DNA of 64,000 bases from Rhizobium viscosum (GTDB lineage Bacteria; Pseudomonadota; Alphaproteobacteria; Rhizobiales; Rhizobiaceae). Under the pieces are notes generated by a model, which was not told where the DNA came from, searched no databases, and saw only the letters and a list, made by a program, of their open reading frames with translations. How positions within the stretch are numbered: position 1 is the stretch's first letter; every line of letters begins with the position of its first letter. The DNA is taken from positions 372,001-436,000 of the forward strand of contig NZ_JADBEC010000002.1 of assembly GCF_014873945.1 (NCBI RefSeq), in the 5' to 3' direction. The position numbers and the translations under genes were made by a program. Shown one piece after another: positions 43,728 to 52,336 of the stretch.

Positions 43728-43751
43728 ACTGCGGGCGCGGGCGCCCGCAGT
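43728..43751 (-). other. GC hairpin downstream of the binding-protein gene (second operon)
   Basis: A perfect 10-bp stem (ACTGCGGGCG / CGCCCGCAGT, CGGG loop) lies between the binding-protein stop and the ATPase start. There is no T tract. It is the third example in the window of a strong hairpin directly after a binding-protein gene. Confidence 0.65.
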
Positions 43752-43770
43752 CAGGTCCGGATGGTGGTGC

Positions 43771-44910
43771 TTACTGGTTTTCCTTGGTCTGCCCCATGAT
43801 TTCCTGTGCGGAGAAGTTGATGCCGCAGGTCGGGAAAGAGTTGCCGACGAAGAAGTTGTCGGATTCCTTGGGGTAATAATCCTCGCCTGCCTTGAAATCG
43901 GGATCGGAAACGAGTGCCGTCGGCAGCTTGACGGCCTGAGGAACAACCTGACCTTCAAGAGCCGCGATGGCCGTCTTGATGGCAACAGCAACCTGCGCCG
44001 GGCCGGTGCCTGCCGACGAGCATTTCAGGCCATCCCCCGCATGGGCGGCACAGAATTTGCGGAAGCCGTTCTCCGTCTCCCCGCCGAAGGGCACGAAGGG
44101 ATGCTTCGCGTCAATCATCGCCTGCACGACGCCGGTATCGCCGCCCTGCGCGGTAATGCCATCGAACGGGCCATTGGTGGCGATCGCATCGGCCGTTGCC
44201 TTCTGCGCTACGCCATCATCCCACTTGCCGACGACTTCGGTGACGGTGAACTTCTTGCCGGAAGCGTCCAGCGTTTCATGAATGCCATTATGGCGATCCG
44301 TATCGACGGAGGTGCCGGCAACGCCGCGCACTTCCAGGATCTTGCCGCCCTGCGGCAGGTGCTTCATGAGCCATTCAGCCCAGATGACGCCGAGGCCTTT
44401 CTGGTCGACGTTGACGTTAATCGCGTCCTTGGTGTCGAGAATGTTGTCGAAGGCGACAAGAACGACGCCGGCTTCCTTGGCGCGCTTGATGACCGGACCA
44501 AAGGCTGTCGGATTCTGGGCATTGACGACGACGGCATCATAACCGGCATCGATGAAGTTGTTGATCGCGGAAATCTGGGCCGGAACGTCCTCGCCGGTCG
44601 ACACGACCTTGAACTCTTTCAGCTTGGCGGCGACATCCGGCTGGGCGGCATAGGCCTTTGCCGTCTGCACCATCTGGATGCGCCAGGTATTGGCGATATA
44701 GCCGTTGGCAAGCGCAATGCGGTAAGGACCATCCTTCTTCGGATATTGCAGGAACTGGGTTTCGGCCGACCACGGAACCATGCAATTCGGATCGGCGGCG
44801 GGACCTGGTACGACCTTTGGCTCCGCCATGGCCGTGCTGCAGAGCAGAGCAAGCGCCGACGCGGAAAACGCGGCTATGCGGGCCATCTTCGCTTTCTTCA
44901 CCTTGAGCAT
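43771..44910 (-). CDS. Sugar ABC transporter substrate-binding protein (second ribose-type operon)
   Basis: The 379-residue protein has a signal peptide after a basic start (MLKVKKAKMARIAAFSASAL, cleavage after AMA) and a periplasmic-binding fold (IALANGYIANTWRIQMVQTA, then DAVVVNAQNPTAFGPVIKRA). Several cysteines are present (PNCMVPW, KFCAAH, GLKCSS, PTCGIN), possibly disulfide-bonded, which is unusual for RbsB-type proteins. GAGGAGGAG precedes ATG 44910. First gene of its operon, divergent from a LacI regulator. The ligand is unknown. Confidence 0.88.
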   Translation of the reverse strand: MLKVKKAKMARIAAFSASALALLCSTAMAEPKVVPGPAADPNCMVPWSAETQFLQYPKKDGPYRIALANGYIANTWRIQMVQTAKAYAAQPDVAAKLKEFKVVSTGEDVPAQISAINNFIDAGYDAVVVNAQNPTAFGPVIKRAKEAGVVLVAFDNILDTKDAINVNVDQKGLGVIWAEWLMKHLPQGGKILEVRGVAGTSVDTDRHNGIHETLDASGKKFTVTEVVGKWDDGVAQKATADAIATNGPFDGITAQGGDTGVVQAMIDAKHPFVPFGGETENGFRKFCAAHAGDGLKCSSAGTGPAQVAVAIKTAIAALEGQVVPQAVKLPTALVSDPDFKAGEDYYPKESDNFFVGNSFPTCGINFSAQEIMGQTKENQ

Positions 44911-45021
44911 TGAATATCTCCTCCTCAGACGGCCAAGCCGCCCCTCCACAAATCTTTATTGACATGCTGATTCCGGAAGGCTCCATCCCATCCTTTCCGG
45001 CACAATTTAAACCTAACATAG

Positions 45022-45060
45022 TTGACAGCGCTGTCAAATCGGATTTGCTAGCGCTGTCAA
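45022..45060. promoter_or_regulatory. Pair of LacI-type operators
   Basis: A perfect 16-bp palindrome TTGACAGCGCTGTCAA (45022-45037) is followed by a near copy TTGCTAGCGCTGTCAA (45045-45060), centres 23 bp apart. Both lie between the divergent binding-protein and regulator genes, and TTGACA-type -35 hexamers are embedded in them on both strands. Repressor binding should shut both promoters. Confidence 0.8.
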
Positions 45061-45142
45061 CTACGATCATCAAGGAGGAATATTTCGCAACTGCGAGATA
45101 AATCACGGATTTCCTTGAATTTGTTATATAAGTGAGAGGACG

Positions 45143-46165
45143 ATGCGAAGAGTAACTTTGGATGACGTGGCAAACCTGGCGGGCGTCAGCCCGATCACAG
45201 TTTCACGCGTACTTCGCAAACCCGATGCAGTCTCGGAGGCTCTGCGCCGGCGTGTCAATGCCGCCGTCCAGGAACTCGGCTATGTGCCGAATATTGCGGC
45301 CAGCCGGCTTGCCTCGGCGCGTACGCATGCAATCGGCGTCATTGTGCCGACCCTCTATAACGTCATCTTTGCCGAATATCTCTTCGCTCTGCACGACGTG
45401 CTTGTGGGCGCAGGCTTTCAAGTCATCGTCGTCAACAGTCGATATTCCGAACAGGAAGAGGAAAATGCCATCAAGGTACTGCTCGGCCAAAGGGTCGAAG
45501 CGATCATCATCGCCGGCATTCATCATACGCCGCTTGCCCATCAGCTTCTGATGCGGGCGCATTTGCCGGTTGTCGAGACATTCGAGTTGTCACCCGATCC
45601 AATCGACATCAATATTGGCATGTTGCAGGATCGCGCCGGGCAGGCAGCAACAAAGCATCTCATCGACCGAGGCTTCACCCGTGTTGCCTTTTTGGCGGGA
45701 AATCTTGACCATCGTTCTCAGTCCCGCTTCGACGGCTATCGTCTGGCGATGCAGGAAGCTGGCCTGCAGAACCTCGAGATCGTCACCCAGCGACCGCGGC
45801 ACAGCTCTGTCGCGCTCGGCTCCGACCTCCTAGCCTTGATGCATGAACGTGGTGACCGCCCGGAAGCGATATTCTGCACCGACGACAACGTGGCACTCGG
45901 CGCCATGCAGGAGTGCCGCAAACGCGGCATTCGTGTGCCTGACGATATCGCCATTATCGGATTTCACGATCTCGAATTTTCCGCCTGCGCGTCGCCGTCC
46001 CTTTCGTCGATCATGACGAGGCGTTTCGAGACGGGCAAACTAGCCGCCGAAAAGGTGTTGGCGGCCCTCGATTCCGCGAGCCGCCAGCCACCGAACCAGA
46101 TCGATCTCGGCTTCGAGGTCATCGCTCGCGAAAGTACGGGCGCGACCGCCGCGGCTTCGAGCTAA
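45143..46165 (+). CDS. LacI-family regulator (GntR-type branch) of the second ribose-type operon
   Basis: The 340-residue regulator has the HTH TLDDVANLAGVSPITVSRVL (residues 5-24), a hinge (NIAASRLASARTHAIGVIVP) and an effector domain with FCTDDNVALGAMQECR and IIGFHDLEFS. GAGAGGACG precedes the ATG. It is divergent from the binding-protein gene and flanked by two operators. Its TAA overlaps the stop of the convergent molybdoenzyme gene. Confidence 0.92.
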   Translation: MRRVTLDDVANLAGVSPITVSRVLRKPDAVSEALRRRVNAAVQELGYVPNIAASRLASARTHAIGVIVPTLYNVIFAEYLFALHDVLVGAGFQVIVVNSRYSEQEEENAIKVLLGQRVEAIIIAGIHHTPLAHQLLMRAHLPVVETFELSPDPIDINIGMLQDRAGQAATKHLIDRGFTRVAFLAGNLDHRSQSRFDGYRLAMQEAGLQNLEIVTQRPRHSSVALGSDLLALMHERGDRPEAIFCTDDNVALGAMQECRKRGIRVPDDIAIIGFHDLEFSACASPSLSSIMTRRFETGKLAAEKVLAALDSASRQPPNQIDLGFEVIARESTGATAAASS

Positions 46166-48465
46166 GCCGCGGCCTGAACCTCACTCTTGGCGATCGTGAC
46201 GGGAACGCCCTTGTAACTCGGTGTGCCCGACTTCCGATCGTAGTGATCGAGGGCGATCACCGCATTCATTTCCGGATAATAGCCCGCCACCGAACCGACC
46301 GGGATACTATACTCGACAGCCGTGAAACCGATGACGGCTTTCCCGCCGCCGTTGCCGGTGGCTGAACGGATATCGATCCGGTCTCCATCACGCAGGCCCC
46401 GTTCAGCGAGATCCTGACTGCTCATGAAAATGACGTCACGGCGGCCGAAGATACCGCGATAGCGATCGTCGAGACCATAGACGGTCGTGTTGTATTGGTC
46501 GTGGCTACGCAGCGTCGTCAGCACCAATGTCGTCGGGTCCTTCAGGCGGGGATCTTCGTCGAAACCGGGGGCGACAAGGAAATTCGCCTTTCCGCTTGCC
46601 GTCTTCCAGACGCGATAGGAGGCCGGAACATCGAGCCGGAAGCCGCCGCGAACACGGACGCGACTGTTGAACTCATGAAAATCCGGAAAGACCACTTCGA
46701 TCTTGTCGCGTATCCGGTCGTAATTGGCGATCAGCCCGGGCCAGTCGATGCCGTACTTGCTCCCCAGCGTCGCCATCGCGATGCCGGCGATGATCGCAGG
46801 TTCGGATTTCAGCAACTCGCTCGGCGGCTTGAGGAAACCGCGCGAGGAATGCACCATCGACATGGAGTCTTCCACCGTCACCGCTTGCGGGCCTGATGCC
46901 TGGGTGTCAAGGTCGGTCCGCCCGAGGCAGGGAAGGATGATCGAGGTCTTTGCCGTCAGGAGATGCGAGCGGTTGAGCTTGGTGGCGATATGGACTGCAA
47001 GATCGAGCTTGCGCATCGCCTCGAAGGTAACTTCAGGATCGGACATGGCGACGGCCAGGTTGCCGCCGAGGCAGATCAGCGCCTTTGACTTGCCGGCCGC
47101 AATTGCCTCGATGGACTCGACTGCATTATGGCCCTTCTCTGCAGAAGGACGAAAACCAAAGGCGCGTTCCATGCCGTCGAGCAGCGCCTTGTTGGGGATC
47201 TCGGTGATGCCGACGGTCCTGTCCCCCTGCACATTGGAGTGACCGCGCAGCGGGCAGAGGCCTGCGCCGGGGCGGCCGATATTGCCGCGCAGCATCAGGA
47301 AATTGGCAAGCTGCTGGACATTTGCAGTTCCGTTCGCGTGCTGCGTGATGCCCATGCCGTAGCAAAGGATGACATTGCGGGCATTGAGGTAGACATCGAC
47401 GGCGCTGTTCAGCGCCCCCATAGTCAGACCGGACACGGTGAGGATATCGGCCCAGCTGGCATTGGCGAGATCCTCCTTCAGGGAATCGATGCCGACGGTG
47501 TGTTCGGCAATGAAGGCCCGGTCGAGAACGCCCTTCCCGCCCACTGCGAGATCGGCCTCATCGCGCTCGAAGATCAGCTTCATCAGCCCCTTGAGGGCAG
47601 CAAGATCGCCGCCGGTACGAAGCTGATGATAGGCTGATGCAATGCGTGTTGAGGACAACGTCACCATTTCCACCGGGTTTTGCGGCGCGGCGAAACGTTC
47701 GAGCGCCCGCTCCTTCAGCGGGTTGAAGACGATGATGGGAACACCGCGACGGGACGCCTCATGCAACGTCGTCATCATGCGGGGATGGTTGGTTCCGGGA
47801 TTGTGGCCGAAGCTGAAAATGGCATCTGCATGATCGAAATCCTCAAGCGTCACCGTACCCTTGCCGACACCGAGTGACAGCGGCAGGCCGACGCTCGTCG
47901 CCTCATGGCACATGTTCGAGCAATCGGGGAAATTGTTCGTGCCATAGGCCCGCACGAAGAGCTGATAGAGGAACGCGGCCTCGTTGGATGCTCGCCCGGA
48001 CGTGTAGAACTCAGCTTCGTCAGGACTTGCGAGCTTGTTGAGTTCCGCACCAATGAGGCTGAAAGCATCGTCCCATTCGATCGCTTCGTATTTATCCGTG
48101 GTGCTGTTGTATTTCAGCGGATGCGTCAGCCGCCCCTGGTCTTCGAGCTTGTGATCGATCCATTCCCAAAGCTCCGAGACGGTGTGTTCGGCAAAGAATT
48201 CCGGCGCAACGCGCCGAGCAGTCGATTCCCAGGTGATGGCCTTTGCGCCGTTTTCGCAGAATTCGAAGGAAGATGTGTGCTTCGGATCGGGCCAGGCGCA
48301 ACCAGGACAATCGAAGCCTTCCGGCTGGTTTGCCTTGAGCAGGGTCGTACTTCCCTGTCCAAGGATCTGCTGATGCTTCAGCGTCTTCGCCACCGCTTTC
48401 AGCGCATCCCATCCGCCTGCGGGATGGCTGTACGCCTCAACACCTTCCGGACGCTTGTCACTCAT
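46162..48465 (-). CDS. FdhF/YdeP-family molybdopterin oxidoreductase
   Basis: The 767-residue protein belongs to the YdeP/FdhF-like branch of the molybdopterin (bis-MGD) superfamily. It starts with an unusual cysteine arrangement (FDCPGCAWPDP, then FEFCENGAKA) in place of the standard four-Cys iron-sulfur motif. Later come FSFGHNPGTNHPRM, the GMGITQHANGTANVQQLANF block and a C-terminal MopB-type domain (LTTLRSHDQYNTTVYGLDDR). No signal peptide and no electron-transfer partner gene is adjacent. The natural substrate of the branch is unsettled. GGAGAG precedes ATG 48465. Confidence 0.88.
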   Translation of the reverse strand: MSDKRPEGVEAYSHPAGGWDALKAVAKTLKHQQILGQGSTTLLKANQPEGFDCPGCAWPDPKHTSSFEFCENGAKAITWESTARRVAPEFFAEHTVSELWEWIDHKLEDQGRLTHPLKYNSTTDKYEAIEWDDAFSLIGAELNKLASPDEAEFYTSGRASNEAAFLYQLFVRAYGTNNFPDCSNMCHEATSVGLPLSLGVGKGTVTLEDFDHADAIFSFGHNPGTNHPRMMTTLHEASRRGVPIIVFNPLKERALERFAAPQNPVEMVTLSSTRIASAYHQLRTGGDLAALKGLMKLIFERDEADLAVGGKGVLDRAFIAEHTVGIDSLKEDLANASWADILTVSGLTMGALNSAVDVYLNARNVILCYGMGITQHANGTANVQQLANFLMLRGNIGRPGAGLCPLRGHSNVQGDRTVGITEIPNKALLDGMERAFGFRPSAEKGHNAVESIEAIAAGKSKALICLGGNLAVAMSDPEVTFEAMRKLDLAVHIATKLNRSHLLTAKTSIILPCLGRTDLDTQASGPQAVTVEDSMSMVHSSRGFLKPPSELLKSEPAIIAGIAMATLGSKYGIDWPGLIANYDRIRDKIEVVFPDFHEFNSRVRVRGGFRLDVPASYRVWKTASGKANFLVAPGFDEDPRLKDPTTLVLTTLRSHDQYNTTVYGLDDRYRGIFGRRDVIFMSSQDLAERGLRDGDRIDIRSATGNGGGKAVIGFTAVEYSIPVGSVAGYYPEMNAVIALDHYDRKSGTPSYKGVPVTIAKSEVQAAA

Positions 48466-48713
48466 CTTCGCTCTCCGTCTTCAAGATGGCCTGACGATAA
48501 CAGCGAGCGTCCAGGCGGTGCATTATACTGAGGCATAGGTAGCGCAGCCGCCGACAAGGGCATGGATGTCGCAGTCTTTTTTTAAAACCCAACACAGAAC
48601 AGGCACTGCACATATATGTAGCAAATAGACTATTTTTTAATCCGCTCCAAAAATTGCCTAATAAATTGCCTTTTTAGCTTGTCCGCTTTGCTGCGTTGCG
48701 TCATAAATGTCGC

Positions 48714-49301
48714 ATGAGCCGGCTCGATCTGACCATCCTTGTGATCGATGAAAACACCATTCGCGCCTCCATCATCGAAGAGGGGCTGCGGGAGGCTGGG
48801 CACGCGCGCGTGACAGTCATCCACGAAGTCCAAGGTGTGGCGCGCATCATCGATACGCTGAGGCCCGATGTCATCATCATCGATATCGAGAACCCCAATC
48901 GCGACATGATGGAGCATCTGTTCCAGTTGACCCGTACCGTCGGCAGGCCGATTGCCATGTTCGTCGACCGCTCCGACACCGCCTCGATCGAGGCCGCGGT
49001 GGATGCCGGTGTGTCGGCGTACATCGTCGACGGGTTGAAGAAGGAGCGCGTCAAACCCATTCTTGATATGGCGGTCAGCCGCTTCAATGCCTTCAGCCGG
49101 TTGCAGCGTGAACTTGCCGATGCCAAGTCGGCCCTGGAGGAACGCAAGGTCGTCGAGCGTGCCAAGGGCATATTGATGAAGATGCGCGGCCTGTCAGAGG
49201 AAGAGGCATTTGCACTGCTGCGCCAAACGGCGATGAACGAAAAGAGGAAAATGTCCGACATAGCTCAGAGTGTCGTGACTGCGGCAGGACTTTTGATGTG
49301 A
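48714..49301 (+). CDS. nasT: ANTAR-domain response regulator NasT (transcription antiterminator)
   Basis: The 195-residue protein has a receiver-like domain (residues about 5-120, with DIENPNRDMMEHL) and a C-terminal ANTAR RNA-binding domain (about 135-190: VVERAKGILMKMRGLSEEEAFALLRQTAM). NasT binds leader RNA and prevents termination upstream of nitrate-assimilation genes unless held by NasS. Neither ATG 48714 nor an in-frame TTG 48696 has a clear ribosome site; I take the ATG. nasS follows after 37 bp. Confidence 0.92.
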   Translation: MSRLDLTILVIDENTIRASIIEEGLREAGHARVTVIHEVQGVARIIDTLRPDVIIIDIENPNRDMMEHLFQLTRTVGRPIAMFVDRSDTASIEAAVDAGVSAYIVDGLKKERVKPILDMAVSRFNAFSRLQRELADAKSALEERKVVERAKGILMKMRGLSEEEAFALLRQTAMNEKRKMSDIAQSVVTAAGLLM

Positions 49302-49338
49302 TGACCGCTCTGGCTGCGACTGTCCGGAGGAAGCCGGA

Positions 49339-50622
49339 GTGAACATGATGACGAAAAGCTCTGATCCCGATGCCGGCCTGCCCGCACCTGCCCGCACCAG
49401 CGGCGAAGGCTCCAGAACGCTGAGGGCTGGCTTTATTCCGCTCGTCGATGCTTCCGTGCTAATTGCCGCTGCAGAATTCGGCTTTGCTGAGCGGGAAGGC
49501 CTGACGCTTGATCTCGTCAAGGACGTCTCGTGGGCAAACGTTCGCGATCGCCTCGCCTTCCGACAGTTCGATATCGCCCACATGCTCTCGCCGATGCCCG
49601 TTGCCTCCATGCTCGGCCTCGGCTCCAATCCCTCGCCGACGATCACACCCTTCTCTCTCGGGCGCGGCGGAAATGCGATCACCCTATCGACCCGCCTGTT
49701 CGACAGGATGCGGAATGCGACTGGGCTTTCCGAAGCTGCCAGCGCACTGGAAAACGCCAAGACGCTCTCAAAGGTTCTGGTGGAAATGAAGGCAAGCGGC
49801 GAACCTATGCCGACCTTCGGTGTCACCTATCCCTTTTCCTCGCATAATTACGAATTCCGCTATTGGCTCGCCGCCGGCGGCATCGATCCTGACAGGGACG
49901 TCAAACTCGTTGTCGTGCCGCCACCACTGACCTCAGATGCACTGGCCGCCGGCGCGATCGATGGCTTCTGCGTCGGCGCGCCCTGGAACATGGTGGCGTC
50001 AGAGCGCGGTGTCGGGCGTATCGTCGCCGCCAAACAGGATATCTGGCCATCCGCACCGGAAAAGGTGATCGGCATGCGCCCGGAATGGGCGGACAGCCAT
50101 CCGGAAACGGTCTCCCGGCTGATCGTCGCTCTCGACGCAGCGGCGCGCTGGTGCGACCGGCCGGAAAACCATGATGCGCTTGCCGAGGCCCTGGCGGATG
50201 CCCGCTACATCGCAGCACCGATCCACATTATCCGTCATGTGCTGGCCGGCGAGTTCAGCCTAGACGCAAAGGGGAACCGGCGCATCATCGACAATTACTT
50301 CATGTTCCATTCGGGCTTTGCCAATTATCCGCGCACGAGCCAGGCGCTCTGGATCTACAGTCAGATGATCCGCTGGGGTCAGGCCGAACTCGGCCTAAAC
50401 CCCGCACGCGCAGCCGCCTCCGCCTATCGCCCGGACCTTTATCGCACAGCCCTCGGCGAGGGCAGCGCACCTAGCGATGCCGACGTGCGCATCGAAGGCG
50501 CCGACGAAAATGATCGCTTTATGGACGGCCATGTTTTCGAGCCGTCGAAACTGCCTGACTATATTGCGGGCTTTGCGGTGAAAAGCGCCCTGCCCTTCAT
50601 TCCGCATCCTGATGAAACCTGA
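49339..50622 (+). CDS. nasS: NasS nitrate/nitrite-sensing protein (NrtA/CmpA-like, cytoplasmic)
   Basis: The 427-residue protein has the NrtA-type periplasmic-binding fold (LRAGFIPLVDASVLIAAAEFGF, later DGFCVGAPWNMVASERGVG) but no signal peptide, which is the mark of NasS. It keeps NasT inactive until nitrate or nitrite binds. The start is GTG 49339 with GGAGG eight bases upstream; ATG 49345 is an alternative. It is coupled to nasT and upstream of the nitrate transporter leader. Confidence 0.9.
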   Translation: MNMMTKSSDPDAGLPAPARTSGEGSRTLRAGFIPLVDASVLIAAAEFGFAEREGLTLDLVKDVSWANVRDRLAFRQFDIAHMLSPMPVASMLGLGSNPSPTITPFSLGRGGNAITLSTRLFDRMRNATGLSEAASALENAKTLSKVLVEMKASGEPMPTFGVTYPFSSHNYEFRYWLAAGGIDPDRDVKLVVVPPPLTSDALAAGAIDGFCVGAPWNMVASERGVGRIVAAKQDIWPSAPEKVIGMRPEWADSHPETVSRLIVALDAAARWCDRPENHDALAEALADARYIAAPIHIIRHVLAGEFSLDAKGNRRIIDNYFMFHSGFANYPRTSQALWIYSQMIRWGQAELGLNPARAAASAYRPDLYRTALGEGSAPSDADVRIEGADENDRFMDGHVFEPSKLPDYIAGFAVKSALPFIPHPDET

Positions 50623-50628
50623 AAGGGT

Positions 50629-50656
50629 TGCTGCATTGCATAAATCGCTTGCAGCA
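50629..50656 (+). terminator. Inverted repeat just after nasS
   Basis: TGCTGCA / TGCAGCA (14-nt loop) begins 7 bp after the nasS stop and is followed by TTTCC. It could end the nasTS transcript. The T run is short, so a second activator-binding role cannot be excluded. Confidence 0.4.
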
Positions 50657-50680
50657 TTTCCGACCGGCGACTGAGCAATC

Positions 50681-50710
50681 GCACAAAAGTTTTGCAGAGA
50701 GATTTTGTGC
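50681..50710. promoter_or_regulatory. NtrC-like enhancer candidate
   Basis: GCACAAAA / TTTTGTGC is a perfect 8-bp inverted repeat with a 14-bp spacer, about 75-105 bp upstream of the sigma-54 promoter. The GCAC/GTGC ends resemble NtrC half sites, although the spacer is longer than the usual consensus. Confidence 0.45.
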
Positions 50711-50783
50711 TTCGAAAAGCAGCAGCAGGGTAACCAGAAGATTTTCCCTTTTATTTCAATAGTCTGCAGAAACAACAACGGAC

Positions 50784-50799
50784 TGGCACGCTGCTTGCA
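50784..50799 (+). promoter_or_regulatory. Sigma-54 (RpoN) promoter of the nitrate assimilation operon
   Basis: TGGCACGCTGCTTGCA has the invariant GG and GC of the -24/-12 elements with exact spacing (TGGCAC, five bases, TTGCA). Transcription should start near 50811. It lies upstream of the leader terminator and the nitrate transporter gene. Confidence 0.88.
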
Positions 50800-50811
50800 G
50801 GAATAAAAATG

Positions 50812-51076
50812 CACTGGTCAAGGGCGATCGGGGCAGAATGTGGGCGCGATAGGCGCTCATCAGAGACACAGAATTACTCTTGAGCAATCTGCTACCGATT
50901 GTTTGAGGCAGATGGGCCACCAGGCCATGAATTCGGCGTCCAACGACGGGCGCCACCAGCAAAGCCGCTGATCAGGATATCTCGCGCAGCTCGTGCATGC
51001 GTGTCCTGACCAGCGGCTTTTTGTTTTAACCCCCAGCGATGGATCGGCACGACCTAAGTCGGGCCACGGAGAAGCC
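50812..51076 (+). ncRNA. Nitrate-operon leader RNA with antiterminator and terminator hairpins
   Basis: From the predicted start to the transporter ATG there are about 265 nt without a gene. Small hairpins are visible: GGGCGC/GCGCTC (50842-50858, 5-nt loop) and CAATC/GATTG (50885-50901, extendable with GU pairs). An alternative ATCTGC/GCAGAT pairing (50887-50913) excludes the second. They precede the terminator at 50961-51027. This is the layout of NasT/NasR-type antitermination leaders. I did not find a textbook pair of hexaloop ANTAR hairpins, so the exact NasT target is open. Confidence 0.7.
50961..51027 (+). terminator. Leader attenuator of the nitrate operon
   Basis: A 17-bp arm (AAAGCCGCTGATCAGGA, 50961-50977) pairs with 51004-51020 with a single A-C mismatch and is followed by TTTTTGTTTT. 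It lies 50 bp before the transporter ATG, within the transcript from the sigma-54 promoter. It should block expression unless NasT acts. Confidence 0.9.
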
Positions 51077-52318
51077 ATGTCTGTCATCGAGAAAGCGCAG
51101 CCCATGTCCGCCGGCGAACCAGCCAAAGCACTGTGGATCTCCACGGTCGCCTTCACTCTCTGTTTTGCCGTCTGGACGATCTTTGCGATCATCGGCATTC
51201 GCATCAAGCAGGAACTCGGGCTGAATGAAGCCGAGTTCGGATTGCTGGTCGGCACCCCCGTGCTCACCGGTTCGCTCGTGCGCATCGTCCTTGGAATCTG
51301 GACGGGACGGTACGGCGGCCGTCTTGTTTATACGCTCACGATGCTTGCCGCCGCATTGGCGACTTTTCTGCTCTCCTACGCTCACACCTATACACAGATG
51401 CTGATCGCCGGCCTCGGTGTCGGGCTTGCCGGCGGCTCCTTCGCGGTCGGTGTCGCCTATATCTCGCCTTTCTTCCCGGCGGAGAAGCAGGGAACGGCGC
51501 TCGGCATCTTCGGCGCGGGCAATGTCGGCGCGGCCGTGACCAAGTTCGCGGCCCCCTTCGTACTTCTCGCATGGGGCTGGCAGGCGGTCGCCGAGATCTG
51601 GGCGGTCGGCCTGGCGCTGATGGCAATCGTCTTCTGGTTCACCACGACCGATGATCCGGCTTTCCGTCTTCGCCGTGAACGCGGCGTCGCCTCCAAGAGC
51701 CTCGCCCAGGAATTCGCGCCGCTGCAGAACATCCAGGTCTGGCGCTTCTCACTCTACTATTTCTTCGCCTTCGGGGGCTTTGTCGCCCTGGCCTTGTGGC
51801 TGCCGCGCTATCTGGTCGGCGTCTACGGCTTCAACCTGGAAACTGCCGGCATGATCGCCGCCGCCTATTCCATCCCGGGCAGCATCTTCCGCGCGTTCGG
51901 CGGCATGCTCTCGGACAAGAAAGGGGCGCGCAGCGTGATGTACGCAATGTTTGCCGTATCGGCAGTCGCCACCCTTATCCTGTCGCTGCCAGCCACCGCC
52001 ATCACCCCCGTCATCTTTATCGTCGTCATCTTCGTGCTCGGCTTCTTTATGAGCCTAGGTAAGGCTGCCGTCTACAAGCACATTCCGGCCTATTACCCGG
52101 AAAGCGTCGGCGCAGTCGGCGGCATTGTCGGGATGATGGGCGGTCTCGGCGGCTTCATCCTGCCGATCGCCTTCGGCCTCCTCAAGGACATGACCGGCCT
52201 TTGGTCGAGCTGCTTCCTGCTGCTCTTCGCGATCGTCGCGATCTCGCTGATCTGGATGCACCTGTCCGTAAAACAACTGTCGCGCCAAGGGCACTCCGCG
52301 CCCGTGGCTGCAACCTGA
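51077..52318 (+). CDS. Nitrate/nitrite MFS transporter (NarK/NasA family)
   Basis: The 413-residue carrier has about 12 membrane segments and NarK-family signatures: RIVLGIWTGRYGGRL in loop 2-3 and the glycine-rich AGLGVGLAGGSFAVGVAYISPFFP and GAVGGIVGMMGGLGGFILPI helices of the nitrate signature. It is the first gene of the assimilation operon and brings nitrate into the cell. ATG 51077 follows GGAGAAGCC; upstream in-frame codons fall inside the terminator. Confidence 0.93.
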   Translation: MSVIEKAQPMSAGEPAKALWISTVAFTLCFAVWTIFAIIGIRIKQELGLNEAEFGLLVGTPVLTGSLVRIVLGIWTGRYGGRLVYTLTMLAAALATFLLSYAHTYTQMLIAGLGVGLAGGSFAVGVAYISPFFPAEKQGTALGIFGAGNVGAAVTKFAAPFVLLAWGWQAVAEIWAVGLALMAIVFWFTTTDDPAFRLRRERGVASKSLAQEFAPLQNIQVWRFSLYYFFAFGGFVALALWLPRYLVGVYGFNLETAGMIAAAYSIPGSIFRAFGGMLSDKKGARSVMYAMFAVSAVATLILSLPATAITPVIFIVVIFVLGFFMSLGKAAVYKHIPAYYPESVGAVGGIVGMMGGLGGFILPIAFGLLKDMTGLWSSCFLLLFAIVAISLIWMHLSVKQLSRQGHSAPVAAT

Positions 52319-52336
52319 TCCAGGGACTTGTAAAAC

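Noticed and set aside
48696..48713. TTG start extending nasT by six residues
   Set aside because: No ribosome site, and the added residues are not expected from the family; ATG 48714 preferred, though its own site is also weak.
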